Shown piece after piece: positions 1-7,610 of a stretch of 37,583 nt of DNA. The stretch is from an uncultured Oscillospiraceae bacterium. GTDB lineage: Bacteria; Bacillota; Clostridia; Oscillospirales; Acutalibacteraceae. Under the pieces are notes generated by a model, which saw only the letters and a list, made by a program, of their open reading frames with translations, was not told where the DNA came from and searched no databases. How positions within the stretch are numbered: position 1 is the first letter of the stretch; each line of letters opens with the position of its first letter. The translations under genes were made by a program, and so were the position numbers. The DNA lies in the NCBI GenBank assembly GCA_900539165.1, contig UQAZ01000017.1:1-37583 (forward strand), written 5' to 3'.

Positions 1-30
1 AAATTATATAAGGGTATAACAATAACGCAA

Positions 31-74
31 ATCCCTCAGTCAGCTACGCTGACAGCTCCCTTAAAAATGGAGCC
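31..74. repeat. Two-hairpin dyad resembling an interspersed repeat
   Basis: Two hairpins lie back to back: GTCAGC (39-44) pairs with GCTGAC (48-53), and GCTCC (55-59) pairs with GGAGC (69-73). The CCCTCAGTCAGC / GACAGCTCCC layout resembles short palindromic elements I associate with gut Clostridia genomes; that match is from memory. Only this copy is seen in the window. Confidence 0.5.
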
Positions 75-81
75 TTAGGAT

Positions 82-116
82 AAAGAAAGCACTGCCGATA
101 CGGCAGTGCTTTCTTT
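82..116. terminator. Strong bidirectional intrinsic terminator
   Basis: A 16-bp perfect stem (82-97 with 101-116) closes a 3-base loop and is A-rich on one flank and T-rich on the other. It ends four bases before the stop codon of the minus-strand DUF1275 gene, so it can end that transcript and anything arriving from the left. Confidence 0.85.
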
Positions 117-119
117 ATT

Positions 120-842
120 TTATTCGTTATCTTTTCTGTTCTGTCTGCTGTTTCGTCTTTCACTAAGCTCCAAATCAATGAACATAATAGCAAAACTTAT
201 CGCGAGGAATGCACAGCATACCCAAATTGCTTTTTCGCCGAGAGTTTTGGTAATAATACTGCCAAAGCCTGCTCCGATAGCAAAAATAAGAATAACGCCG
301 AAGTAGACAAATGACTTTTGCAAAATCTTTTTATCTCTGAATTCAAAGAAAGCAAAGAGCGAAACTATGGCGCTTCTCATATTACCTATGCACATAGTCG
401 AAGCATAAACATGTCCCCTGACCTTTCTGAATGTTTGAACCTGCATGGCACAGACAAAAGAAACCACGGCATTTGCAACAGCGTCATATCTATGCGGAAT
501 GAAACCGACGCCAAACAAAAGAAGTATCTCAAACAAAATAATTATCTGACGCCAATGGATTTTTTCATAATGCTTAAACGCAGAATGAATCTGCTCCGCA
601 ACAAAGGTGCCTATCATAAACGAAATAACGGGAACCAAATATCTCAAACAGTGGGAGAATTCGCCCTGAAAAAGATTTGCCGCCATCAAAACGATGTTGC
701 CCGTTTGCGCATTTGCAAAAACTTCTCCTCTGCACATATATGTATAAGCATCCTGAAATCCGCCGGAAAAAACAATAAAAATCGCCGTTACAAAAGAATC
801 GGACATTTGCGATATCTTAGTGTTTTTGAAAAACGAATACAT
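120..842 (-). CDS. DUF1275 (YoaK-like) integral membrane protein
   Basis: This 240-residue protein has about six hydrophobic segments and the DUF1275/YoaK look: an early stretch with GGFQDAYTY, then AQTGNIV (about residues 46-52), and a late CIGNMRSA motif. The length is normal for the family. The function is unknown; the family is thought to be a transporter-like membrane protein. The start is well supported by GAGAGGGG six bases upstream. It is monocistronic, with a consensus promoter upstream and a strong terminator after it. The charged tail rich in Arg and Asn probably faces the cytoplasm. Confidence 0.85.
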   Translation of the reverse strand: MYSFFKNTKISQMSDSFVTAIFIVFSGGFQDAYTYMCRGEVFANAQTGNIVLMAANLFQGEFSHCLRYLVPVISFMIGTFVAEQIHSAFKHYEKIHWRQIIILFEILLLFGVGFIPHRYDAVANAVVSFVCAMQVQTFRKVRGHVYASTMCIGNMRSAIVSLFAFFEFRDKKILQKSFVYFGVILIFAIGAGFGSIITKTLGEKAIWVCCAFLAISFAIMFIDLELSERRNSRQNRKDNE

Positions 843-887
843 TTATATCCCCTCTCACAACAGCAAAGTGCCTCAAAATTCACCCCG

Positions 888-916
888 ATTATAGCACGGC
901 TATATAAAGTGTTCAA
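888..916 (-). promoter_or_regulatory. Sigma-A promoter for the DUF1275 gene
   Basis: On the minus strand TTGAAC (916-911) is followed after 17 bases by a perfect TATAAT (893-888). The start codon is about 40 bases downstream. Confidence 0.75.
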
Positions 917-946
917 CACAGTTTAAGGAATTTTGGCAAGTTGACC

Positions 947-978
947 AAAAAAACTCCGTACAGCAAAGCCATACGGAG
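947..978 (-). terminator. Intrinsic terminator after the AIM24-family gene
   Basis: On the minus strand CTCCGTA (978-972) pairs with TACGGAG (960-954) and is followed by seven Ts (953-947). It lies just downstream of the gene ending at 992. Confidence 0.8.
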
Positions 979-991
979 CATAAAGTACATA

Positions 992-1681
992 TTAATTTGA
1001 CGAGTTTGTATTGCTTGGCAAATACGGCATAAGCGCCTGTGCAAGTTTAACGGTAGGCATAGTTTGCAGTACGACCTCGCCCGGACCCGTAACAACAGTA
1101 TTAAACAAACCCTCACCGCCAAAGAGTACATTTTTAACACCCTTAACGGTTTGAATGTCCATAGAGCAGGTTGCGCTCATAAGTACAACATGACCTGTAT
1201 CAACAATAATTTTCTGTCCCGGCTGAAGCTGATACCTGACAGCCGAGCCGTCAATTTCGACAAAGGCAGTACCATTCCCGCTGAGCCTTTGCATAATAAA
1301 GCCTTCACCGCCGAAGAAGCCCGAGCTTACTCTCTTTTGAAAGAACACGGAAAGTTCCACTCCCGGTTCCGATGCCAAATATGCACTCTTTTGAATTACA
1401 TATTCGTTATCAGGCGATATATCAAGTGCCATAATATCACCCGGAAATTTGCTTGCAAATGCGATTTCACCGGCTGTACCTACTGAGGTATACTTATTTT
1501 GGAACATTTTTTCTCCGCTGAAAATTCTGCCTATCATCTTTCCGAGTCCGTTACCGCTTGTTTGCATAGACATATTCGGTGACATCCAGCTCATTGCTCC
1601 GCCCTCGGTCATAATAGACTCGTTAGCGTCCAGTTGGCAAATTGCGACGGGAAAATTTCCGCCCTTAATTTCGTATCTCAT
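992..1681 (-). CDS. TIGR00266 / AIM24 family protein
   Basis: The protein (229 residues) belongs to the TIGR00266/AIM24 beta-rich family. Signs are the opening MRYEIKGGNFPVAICQL, the EGGAMSWMSPN segment near residues 26-36, and repeated Gly-rich strands such as GGEGFIMQRLSGNGTAFVE. No signal peptide or membrane segment is visible, so it is probably cytosolic. The bacterial role is not established; mitochondrial AIM24 is linked to inner-membrane organisation, which need not carry over. The start is supported by GGAGGGG upstream. It has its own extended -10 promoter and its own terminator, so it is likely a single-gene unit. Confidence 0.85.
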   Translation of the reverse strand: MRYEIKGGNFPVAICQLDANESIMTEGGAMSWMSPNMSMQTSGNGLGKMIGRIFSGEKMFQNKYTSVGTAGEIAFASKFPGDIMALDISPDNEYVIQKSAYLASEPGVELSVFFQKRVSSGFFGGEGFIMQRLSGNGTAFVEIDGSAVRYQLQPGQKIIVDTGHVVLMSATCSMDIQTVKGVKNVLFGGEGLFNTVVTGPGEVVLQTMPTVKLAQALMPYLPSNTNSSN

Positions 1682-1731
1682 AAACCCCTCCGAATGATTT
1701 TATTCGGGCATACTTACTACACCCTAAAAAG

Positions 1732-1760
1732 ATTATATCAAAAATTTTATTTCTTGTAAA
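1732..1760 (-). promoter_or_regulatory. Sigma-A promoter (extended -10) for the AIM24-family gene
   Basis: On the minus strand TTTACA (1760-1755) is followed after 17 bases by TATAAT (1737-1732), with a TG one base before the -10. Confidence 0.75.
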
Positions 1761-1857
1761 TAAAAAAGTAATACGCAAGATGTATACTTAATTTGGCAGT
1801 ACATATATATTATTACAAAACAAAGCTTATGCACAAAACTTGTGTAATTCTATTTTA

Positions 1858-1888
1858 TTGACAGTTTTCGACGAGTGCATTGTATGAT
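1858..1888 (+). promoter_or_regulatory. Probable promoter for the small P-loop gene
   Basis: TTGACA (1858-1863) is clear. The -10 is less certain: TGTATG lies 17 bases on and TATGAT (1883-1888) 19 bases on. The gene starts at 1914. Confidence 0.5.
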
Positions 1889-1913
1889 TAAATAAAGAAA
1901 AGGAGTGTATAAC

Positions 1914-2315
1914 ATGATAGAGCGTATCACAGGTGCTAACGGAAGTGGAAAAACCGCACTTATGGTTAAAAGAGCCGAAGAGGTAATGAAAAACAGCGAT
2001 GGGACAGTTGTATTTATCGACTCCTCTGACAGTCTAAATTATGTTTTGCCAAAGGGCATCAGGCTGATTAACGCAAAGGATTTCGACATTTACGGAGCAA
2101 AGGCTCTGTACGGCTTTATATCGGGAATATGTGCAGGAAATTATGACATATCGGATATTTTCATTGACACGACATTGAAAATCATATGGAACAACACAAC
2201 GGATATGGACGATTTTACAAGTCTGCTGTCCGAGCTGTCTCGTACCGCCAAGGTTGATTTTCACATAGCGTATTGCGACAGCTATTCACCCGAGCTTACG
2301 CAAGAAAACTACTGA
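1914..2315 (+). CDS. Small P-loop ATP-binding protein of unknown role
   Basis: The 133-residue protein opens with a Walker A motif, GANGSGKTA (about residues 7-15), and carries a hydrophobic run ending in Asp (ISDIFIDT, about residue 83) that suits a Walker B. It is far shorter than usual P-loop ATPases. ATG at 1914 is preferred over an in-frame GTG at 1905 because AGGAG (1901-1905) then sits eight bases upstream; the GTG would overlap it. No signal peptide or membrane segment is seen. Directly downstream is a decayed lipid-kinase tail, so the two may once have been neighbours. Function unknown. Confidence 0.75.
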   Translation: MIERITGANGSGKTALMVKRAEEVMKNSDGTVVFIDSSDSLNYVLPKGIRLINAKDFDIYGAKALYGFISGICAGNYDISDIFIDTTLKIIWNNTTDMDDFTSLLSELSRTAKVDFHIAYCDSYSPELTQENY

Positions 2316-2532
2316 TAAATATAGCAAAAAGGCACTTATGGCATTTCCGTCACTGTTCAAAGGTGAGCATATAAAACAAAAAGATGTCGTATCCATCTAT
2401 GAAGGACACAACATCTCCGTTGAATTTGATTTTCCCCGTGCGTAACAAATTGACGGCGAGACCGTAAAAAATGTACTTACATACAGCGTGGCAAAACAAT
2501 TACAAGAGCGAAAGCTTATCTGCATTTTGTAA
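2314..2532 (+). pseudogene. C-terminal remnant of a diacylglycerol/lipid kinase (YegS/DgkB family)
   Basis: One frame reads DKYSKKALMAFPSLFKGEHI, then an ending close to the last beta strands of bacterial YegS/BmrU lipid kinases, including QIDGETVKNVLTYSV. A TAA at 2443-2445 falls just before the conserved QIDGE, where the family has a short hydrophobic or Pro-Val step; the same frame then runs on to TAA at 2530-2532. The catalytic N-terminal two-thirds is absent, so this is a gene fragment. Its end overlaps the 3-prime end of the convergent maturase gene by 33 bases. An ATG at 2338 could give a 35-residue peptide, but it has no good ribosome site. The family match is from pattern memory. Confidence 0.55.
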
Positions 2533-3564
2533 AAAGAATTTTTTGTAAGCCTCACAATAATCATATGACGCATTATTTCGCTTACAGCCACAGCCACGAC
2601 ACAAGGAATAATATTTGCACTCACTGCATTCCTCTTTCTTTTCAAATGACGAGGAAATGAAGTCGAGTGCTTTTTTACTGCCTGCAATTTCAAAAAAAGA
2701 CGAATCGTTAATATTGCCCAAACACCATTCGTCGGTACAATAAAAATCGCAAGGATAAACGCTTCCGTCGCCCTCAACAACAAATTGTTGTGAGCAGCAG
2801 CCGTTCATACCGCATTGTTCGGCATTTGAGCCGTGCGACAGCAAACAATAATTATCAAGCTGTCTTATGCTGAACGGTGTTCCCCTAAGTTTAGCGTTAT
2901 AATACATACGAAAAGACGAACTCAGGTAATTGAAATAATCGTCATTGTTCATACAATATGTTTCGTCGTCGCTGTCAAAATCTCTCAGACAAGGGATATA
3001 TTGCAGATACGAAACGCCGAGGCTCTTAAAATGCTTAAAACTGTCACGAAACGAATTAGCCAAATCCTTAGTAAGCACGCTGAGAACATTAAACTCGATT
3101 TTGTACTGCTTCAAAAGTTCTATTCCGTTTACAACATCGTTATATGACGGGGTCGAATCGGGATAAACTCTAAAACGATTTTGATACTCGTTTCCGTCAA
3201 GCGAAACTCCCAAAAGGAATTTATTTTCCTTAAAAAATGCACACCATTCGTCATTAATAAGCGTGCCGTTAGTTTGCAAAAAATATGAAATCTCAGTATT
3301 GTTTACATTAAACTTATTTACGAGTGAAACAAACTTCCTAAAATAATCAACACCTCTGATTAACGGCTCGCCGCCCTGAAAAGTGAAGTAAATGCTGTCG
3401 CTTGAATATTCCAGAGCTGATTTAATCAATCGCTCGGTTGTTTCAAGAGAGAGCATTCCCTTATTAAACACTTCTCTTTGCTCTGCAACGGCGGTGTAAA
3501 AGCAATATTCACATCTCAAATTACACGCAGACGACGCAGGCTTAATCATAACAGAGAGGGGCAT
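2500..3564 (-). CDS. Anaerobic sulfatase-maturating enzyme (radical SAM, SPASM)
   Basis: This 354-residue radical SAM protein has the CX3CX2C cluster motif CNLRCEYC (Cys14, Cys18, Cys21) for the SAM-binding [4Fe-4S] centre, and a GGEPL motif near residue 65. The C-terminal SPASM region carries many Cys, including VEGDGSVYPCDFY and ECSECKYYSLCRGCGCKR. These match anSME enzymes, which oxidise the active-site Cys or Ser of sulfatases to formylglycine in the cytosol before folding. The start codon overlaps the TauE-type gene stop as TGATG, so the two genes are translationally coupled. The Cys-type sulfatase on the other strand is the obvious client. A quinohemoprotein or peptide maturase is the main alternative, but the sulfatase neighbour argues against it. 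Confidence 0.9.
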   Translation of the reverse strand: MPLSVMIKPASSACNLRCEYCFYTAVAEQREVFNKGMLSLETTERLIKSALEYSSDSIYFTFQGGEPLIRGVDYFRKFVSLVNKFNVNNTEISYFLQTNGTLINDEWCAFFKENKFLLGVSLDGNEYQNRFRVYPDSTPSYNDVVNGIELLKQYKIEFNVLSVLTKDLANSFRDSFKHFKSLGVSYLQYIPCLRDFDSDDETYCMNNDDYFNYLSSSFRMYYNAKLRGTPFSIRQLDNYCLLSHGSNAEQCGMNGCCSQQFVVEGDGSVYPCDFYCTDEWCLGNINDSSFFEIAGSKKALDFISSSFEKKEECSECKYYSLCRGCGCKRNNASYDYCEAYKKFFLQNADKLSLL

Positions 3565-4352
3565 CAGATAAGTCCTCCGACAACATTATAAACATTGATT
3601 GCAAACACAAGTCCCATAACGCAGGTGAAAATGACCTTAACGGTTTTTTCGCTAAGTTTTTTATTAAGAGTGCTTCCGCACAAGCCACCGATTACGGCAG
3701 CAATCAAGCCAAGCACAACTATCAGCGCATAGTCCTTATACGGAGCGAATTTATTAGTGGCAAACAGGGTTATGAGATTGCTTAATTGGCAGAAGAAAAC
3801 AACGCAAATGGAATACACCGCACCCTCCTTAACCACAAGAGAAAACATCAAAAACAAAACGGTGATATTAATAGGTCCTCCGCCTATGCCCAAGAATGAA
3901 TTTAACGCCCCGAGCAGAAGTCCTGTCATAATTACACCGACGGGATTTGTGACATGAAATGTTTTTGCATTCTTCTTATTGATATAGTAAACGGCAAAGC
4001 CTACAAAAAGCATAATGAGAATCGCCTGAACGATTACCACCGTGCGAGAATTACTAAAGCTTGTAAGAGCAAGATTAAACAATCTGTTGCCGAGGTAACC
4101 TCCTATTACGGCACCGAACGAAACAAGCAATGCAACCTTTTTGTCGAATTTTGTCTTTTGAATTTTGTGTCGCACTATCGAACTGATACTCATTGCAAAC
4201 ACTGCACAGGACGAAATAAAATTAACCACATCAACCGTACAAAAATTAAGCGAATCAAGTACAGGCTTGATAATTACACCGCCGCCAAGACCTACGGTAG
4301 CCCCGACAGTACACGCAAAAAATATAACTATAACCGATATTACATAAGTCAT
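3564..4352 (-). CDS. TauE/SafE family sulfite/anion exporter
   Basis: The 262-residue protein has about eight hydrophobic segments with the paired Gly-rich motifs of TauE/SafE carriers: VGLGGGVIIKP near residue 20 and the internal repeat GALNSFLGIGGGPIN near 155. ATG at 4352 is chosen because GAGGAG lies just upstream; a longer in-frame reading to 4397 lacks a ribosome site. It is the first gene of a two-gene unit with the sulfatase maturase and divergent from the sulfatase. That context suggests it exports sulfate or sulfite released inside the cell. The family also includes carriers for other anions. Confidence 0.85.
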   Translation of the reverse strand: MTYVISVIVIFFACTVGATVGLGGGVIIKPVLDSLNFCTVDVVNFISSCAVFAMSISSIVRHKIQKTKFDKKVALLVSFGAVIGGYLGNRLFNLALTSFSNSRTVVIVQAILIMLFVGFAVYYINKKNAKTFHVTNPVGVIMTGLLLGALNSFLGIGGGPINITVLFLMFSLVVKEGAVYSICVVFFCQLSNLITLFATNKFAPYKDYALIVVLGLIAAVIGGLCGSTLNKKLSEKTVKVIFTCVMGLVFAINVYNVVGGLI

Positions 4353-4387
4353 TTTACTTCTCCTCACTAAAATTATTGCTAAAAAAT

Positions 4388-4416
4388 ATATTATCACAAT
4401 AAACCAATAAATGCAA
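4388..4416 (-). promoter_or_regulatory. Promoter for the exporter-maturase operon
   Basis: On the minus strand TTGCAT (4416-4411) is followed after 17 bases by TAATAT (4393-4388). It faces away from the sulfatase promoter, leaving 40 bases between the two -35 boxes, room for a shared regulator site. Confidence 0.6.
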
Positions 4417-4456
4417 TTACATCTTTATTTCAAACAAAAATACGCAAGCCTGCTTG

Positions 4457-4485
4457 TTGACAAAAAGTGCTTTCGGACTTATACT
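4457..4485 (+). promoter_or_regulatory. Sigma-A promoter for the sulfatase
   Basis: TTGACA (4457-4462), 17 bases, then TATACT (4480-4485). The predicted transcript start is about 23 bases before the TTG start codon. Confidence 0.75.
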
Positions 4486-4514
4486 TATATTAATAAAATA
4501 TATGAGGTGGAATT

Positions 4515-5822
4515 TTGAAAAATATTATTTTTTATTTTAGCGACCAGCAACGCTATGATACAGTAAACAACGAATTAACGCCAAACCTTATGCAGCTTGC
4601 AAGCGAGGGCGTTACATTTCATAATAACATCACCTGTCAACCGGTTTGCGGTCCTGCAAGAGCGTGCCTTCAAACAGGCAGATACGCAACTCAACTCGGC
4701 TGTAACTTTAACGGAATACCTCTTCCGAGCGACAGCAAAACTCTTGCGCATTATTTTAACGGTGCAGGATACCAGACTGCATATATCGGCAAGTGGCATT
4801 TAGCATCAAACCGTCTGCCAAACATAGGCTTGCATTGTGAAAGCACGGCAATTCCTAAGGACAGACTCGGCGAGTATGAATACTTCAGAGGTGCTGATGT
4901 ACTTGAATTTACCTCACACGGCTATGACGGCTATGTATTTGACGAGGACGGAAACAAGCTCGATTTCAAGGGATACAGAGCCGACTGCATAAATGACTAT
5001 GCTTTGGAATATCTTGACAAATGCGACAAGTCAAAACCATTCTTTATGTTTGTAAGCCAGCTTGAGCCTCATCATCAAAACGACCGCCATTGCTACGAGG
5101 GCTACAAGGAAACAGTAGACGACTACAAGGATTATCCTATTCCAAAGGATTTGACAGCGTTCAAGGGCGACTACAAAAAAATGTACCCCGACTATCTTTC
5201 TGCAATCAACCGTCTTGACTACAATGTCGGCAGACTTGTTGAAAAGCTCAAGGAGCTTGGCATTTACGATGACACAATTATCATTTACACAGCAGACCAC
5301 GGCAGCCACTTTAAAACAAGAAACCTTGAATACAAGCGTTCCTGCCATGAAGCTTCTGTTCATACTCCGCTTATCATCAAAGGCGGCGAATTTACAGGCG
5401 GCAAGGATGTTTACGAGCTTTCGTCACTTATTGATATGCCGACAACTCTGCTTGCTATGGCAGGAATAGACATTCCTAAGGATTATATGGGTCGTGACTT
5501 GGCTAAGGACAACAGCGACAGAGAATGTGTATTCATTCAGATAAGCGAGGCAAGCAACTCCCGTGCAATTCGTACAAAGAAGTTCAAGTACGCTATTCGT
5601 GACGGTGCCGTAACAGGCTATGCTCACGCAAAATCAAAGGTGTACTTTGAGGATTATCTCTACGATTTGGACACAGACCCTTGCGAGCTTAACAACCTTA
5701 TCAAGAGCGACGCATATTCTAAGGAAAGAAAAGAATTAAAGCAAATGCTCATTAACGAAATGGTTAAAGCAGGCGAAAGCCGTCCCGTAATACTTCCGGC
5801 TGTAATCAAGCGTAACAAATAA
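4515..5822 (+). CDS. Cys-type sulfatase (type I arylsulfatase family), no signal peptide
   Basis: The 435-residue protein is a formylglycine-dependent sulfatase. The active-site signature is CGPAR (Cys45-x-Pro-x-Arg49) followed by LQTGRY. Asp10 and Gln11 sit where the calcium-binding acidic pair begins, IGKWH (near residue 93) has the conserved Lys, and TADHGSH (near 258) gives the late metal/substrate Asp-His. Translation starts with TTG at 4515, eight bases after GAGG; no in-frame ATG fits better. The protein starts directly at the catalytic fold, so it should be cytosolic, unlike many secreted gut sulfatases. It would hydrolyse sulfate esters imported as small sulfated sugars. It needs the maturase encoded divergently. 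The substrate cannot be read from sequence. Confidence 0.92.
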   Translation: MKNIIFYFSDQQRYDTVNNELTPNLMQLASEGVTFHNNITCQPVCGPARACLQTGRYATQLGCNFNGIPLPSDSKTLAHYFNGAGYQTAYIGKWHLASNRLPNIGLHCESTAIPKDRLGEYEYFRGADVLEFTSHGYDGYVFDEDGNKLDFKGYRADCINDYALEYLDKCDKSKPFFMFVSQLEPHHQNDRHCYEGYKETVDDYKDYPIPKDLTAFKGDYKKMYPDYLSAINRLDYNVGRLVEKLKELGIYDDTIIIYTADHGSHFKTRNLEYKRSCHEASVHTPLIIKGGEFTGGKDVYELSSLIDMPTTLLAMAGIDIPKDYMGRDLAKDNSDRECVFIQISEASNSRAIRTKKFKYAIRDGAVTGYAHAKSKVYFEDYLYDLDTDPCELNNLIKSDAYSKERKELKQMLINEMVKAGESRPVILPAVIKRNK

Positions 5823-5857
5823 GCTAAGACAAATCAAAATAATCACAACTATACATA

Positions 5858-5895
5858 AAAAATCCCGCTAATACTTGCGTATTAACGGGATTTTT
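5858..5895. terminator. Bidirectional intrinsic terminator
   Basis: AAAAATCCCG (5858-5867) pairs with CGGGATTTTT (5886-5895); after one mismatch TAATAC pairs with GTATTA around a TTGC loop. It lies between the converging sulfatase and symporter genes. Confidence 0.9.
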
Positions 5896-5951
5896 ATTAA
5901 TGTTTACTAAACAAAATCAATTTGCTTAAATGCTCTGCATTTTCTCAACGC

Positions 5952-7340
5952 TTATTGGAACTTAATGATGCCGAGTGCCTGAAGAAGAAGCACAACGAGC
6001 AATGCAGGTGCGATAACTTTGATTGTTGCGTTATAGATGAATTTACGGTTGAACTTAGCGCCGTTCTTAGTAACCTCGTCGATAACTGTCTTTGGCTTAG
6101 CAACCCAACCGATAAGAATACAGGTAGCAAGAGCAACGATTGGCATAAAGATGTTGTTGCTGACATAGTCCATAACATCAAGAATCTGGCCAACAGCTCC
6201 GTTTGGAAGCGAAAGCTCGAAGTAAAGCTTATTGTATCCAAGGCAAACGATAATACCTGCAACGATACCGTAAGCAAGCACAAGCAATGTAGCAGGCTTT
6301 CTCTTCATCTTAAATCCGTCCATAAGAGAGGAAACGACTGCCTCCATAATAGAAATAGATGATGTAATAGCTGCAAAAAGAACCATTGCAAAGAAAATAA
6401 CACCGATAACATTTCCGATTGCACCCATCTGATCGAATACCTTAGGAAGTGCAATAAACATCAAGCCCGGGCCTGCTGTCATTCCCTCTTTGCCCATAAA
6501 TACATATACGGCAGGAACAATCATAAGACCTGCAAGAAGAGCAACGAGTGTGTCGAAGATTTCAATCTGATTAACAGACTTCATAAGGTTTGTGTCTTCA
6601 TCAACATATGAGCCGTATGCAATCATAATACCCATAGCAACGCTGATAGAATAGAAGAGTTGTCCTAATGCGTCAAATATAGTTGTGAATGCAGATTTTA
6701 CGGTAAGTGATTTGAAATCAGGGAGAAGATATACCTTGAGACCGTCAATACCTGTAACTCCTGTATCGTTGTTCTTAATAGTAAGAGCGAAAATTGCGAT
6801 ACCTATGATAAGAACAAAAAGTATCGGCATCAAAATTTTACTGCTCTTTTCAATTCCCTTATTTACGCCGCCGAGAATAACTGCTGCGGTTGCGACAATA
6901 AATACGAGCAAGAAAATAATAGGTTGACCCAAAGAGGTAATGTGTCCGGTGAAATAATTGTCTGCCGCTGCGGCAGTACCCTGTCCGCTGATGAAGGTAA
7001 TGAAATACTTTAATACCCATCCGCCGATTGCACAATAATAAGGCAAAATAATCACAGGAACGATAGTAGCAAGAGTACCTAAGCCCTTGAATTTCTTATT
7101 AATTTTTCCGTATGCGGTAAGTGGTGACTGCTTTGTTTTTCTACCGATTGCAATTTCAGTAACGAGAAGTGTAAAACCAAAGGTCAAAGCCAAAATAATG
7201 TAGCAAAGAATAAAGAATCCTCCGTTATCCTTAGCTGCCAAATATGGAAATCTCCAAATGTTTCCGAGACCTACTGCACTTCCTGCTGCTGCAAGAACAA
7301 AGCCGATCGAGCCTTTAAAGCTGCTTCTTTTGTTTTCCAT
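5952..7340 (-). CDS. Sodium:neurotransmitter symporter (SNF/LeuT family) amino-acid transporter
   Basis: The 462-residue protein has the LeuT-fold hallmark in its first membrane helix: GSAVGLGNIWRFPYLAAKDNGG (its two unwound halves bind sodium and substrate). About eleven to twelve hydrophobic segments follow, as in bacterial MhsT and TnaT. It probably imports an amino acid, perhaps aromatic or branched, with sodium; the substrate cannot be fixed from sequence. The start is supported by AGGAG about seven bases upstream. It has its own promoter and converges on the sulfatase with a shared terminator. The divergent neighbour azlC also concerns amino-acid transport. Confidence 0.93.
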   Translation of the reverse strand: MENKRSSFKGSIGFVLAAAGSAVGLGNIWRFPYLAAKDNGGFFILCYIILALTFGFTLLVTEIAIGRKTKQSPLTAYGKINKKFKGLGTLATIVPVIILPYYCAIGGWVLKYFITFISGQGTAAAADNYFTGHITSLGQPIIFLLVFIVATAAVILGGVNKGIEKSSKILMPILFVLIIGIAIFALTIKNNDTGVTGIDGLKVYLLPDFKSLTVKSAFTTIFDALGQLFYSISVAMGIMIAYGSYVDEDTNLMKSVNQIEIFDTLVALLAGLMIVPAVYVFMGKEGMTAGPGLMFIALPKVFDQMGAIGNVIGVIFFAMVLFAAITSSISIMEAVVSSLMDGFKMKRKPATLLVLAYGIVAGIIVCLGYNKLYFELSLPNGAVGQILDVMDYVSNNIFMPIVALATCILIGWVAKPKTVIDEVTKNGAKFNRKFIYNATIKVIAPALLVVLLLQALGIIKFQ

Positions 7341-7385
7341 GTTCTACTCCTTTTGTTATAAATTAGCGAAACGCCTTAAAACAAC

Positions 7386-7414
7386 ATTTTATCATAAAAG
7401 TTACATTTTGTAAA
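7386..7414 (-). promoter_or_regulatory. Promoter for the SNF symporter
   Basis: On the minus strand TTTACA (7414-7409), 17 bases, then TAAAAT (7391-7386). Confidence 0.65.
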
Positions 7415-7460
7415 TAAAAATTTTACATTATCTTTATTTTTGACAAAACACAGTATTTTA

Positions 7461-7489
7461 TTGACAAAAATATAACTATGTTGTAAAAT
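7461..7489 (+). promoter_or_regulatory. Sigma-A promoter for azlCD
   Basis: TTGACA (7461-7466), 17 bases, then TAAAAT (7484-7489). The predicted transcript has a leader of about 115 bases before azlC. Confidence 0.75.
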
Positions 7490-7525
7490 CAAACTGTAAG
7501 AAATATATAAACAGCCTTGAATTTT

Positions 7526-7588
7526 GGCACACTGTATAAAGAAATAATTGTTTAAGCTTTTGTTCCTTATGTAGTGTGCCTTTTGCAC
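7526..7588 (+). promoter_or_regulatory. Leader with two mutually exclusive hairpins before azlC
   Basis: GGCACACT (7526-7533) is perfectly complementary to AGTGTGCC (7573-7580) across a 39-base loop. The second arm also contains GTGC (7576-7579), which can instead pair with GCAC (7585-7588) in a small hairpin. Both cannot form together. The structure ends about 20 bases before azlC, which has a weak ribosome site. No known riboswitch was recognised. Confidence 0.4.
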
Positions 7589-7610
7589 GAGATTTAATTT
7601 TGGTTGGCTT

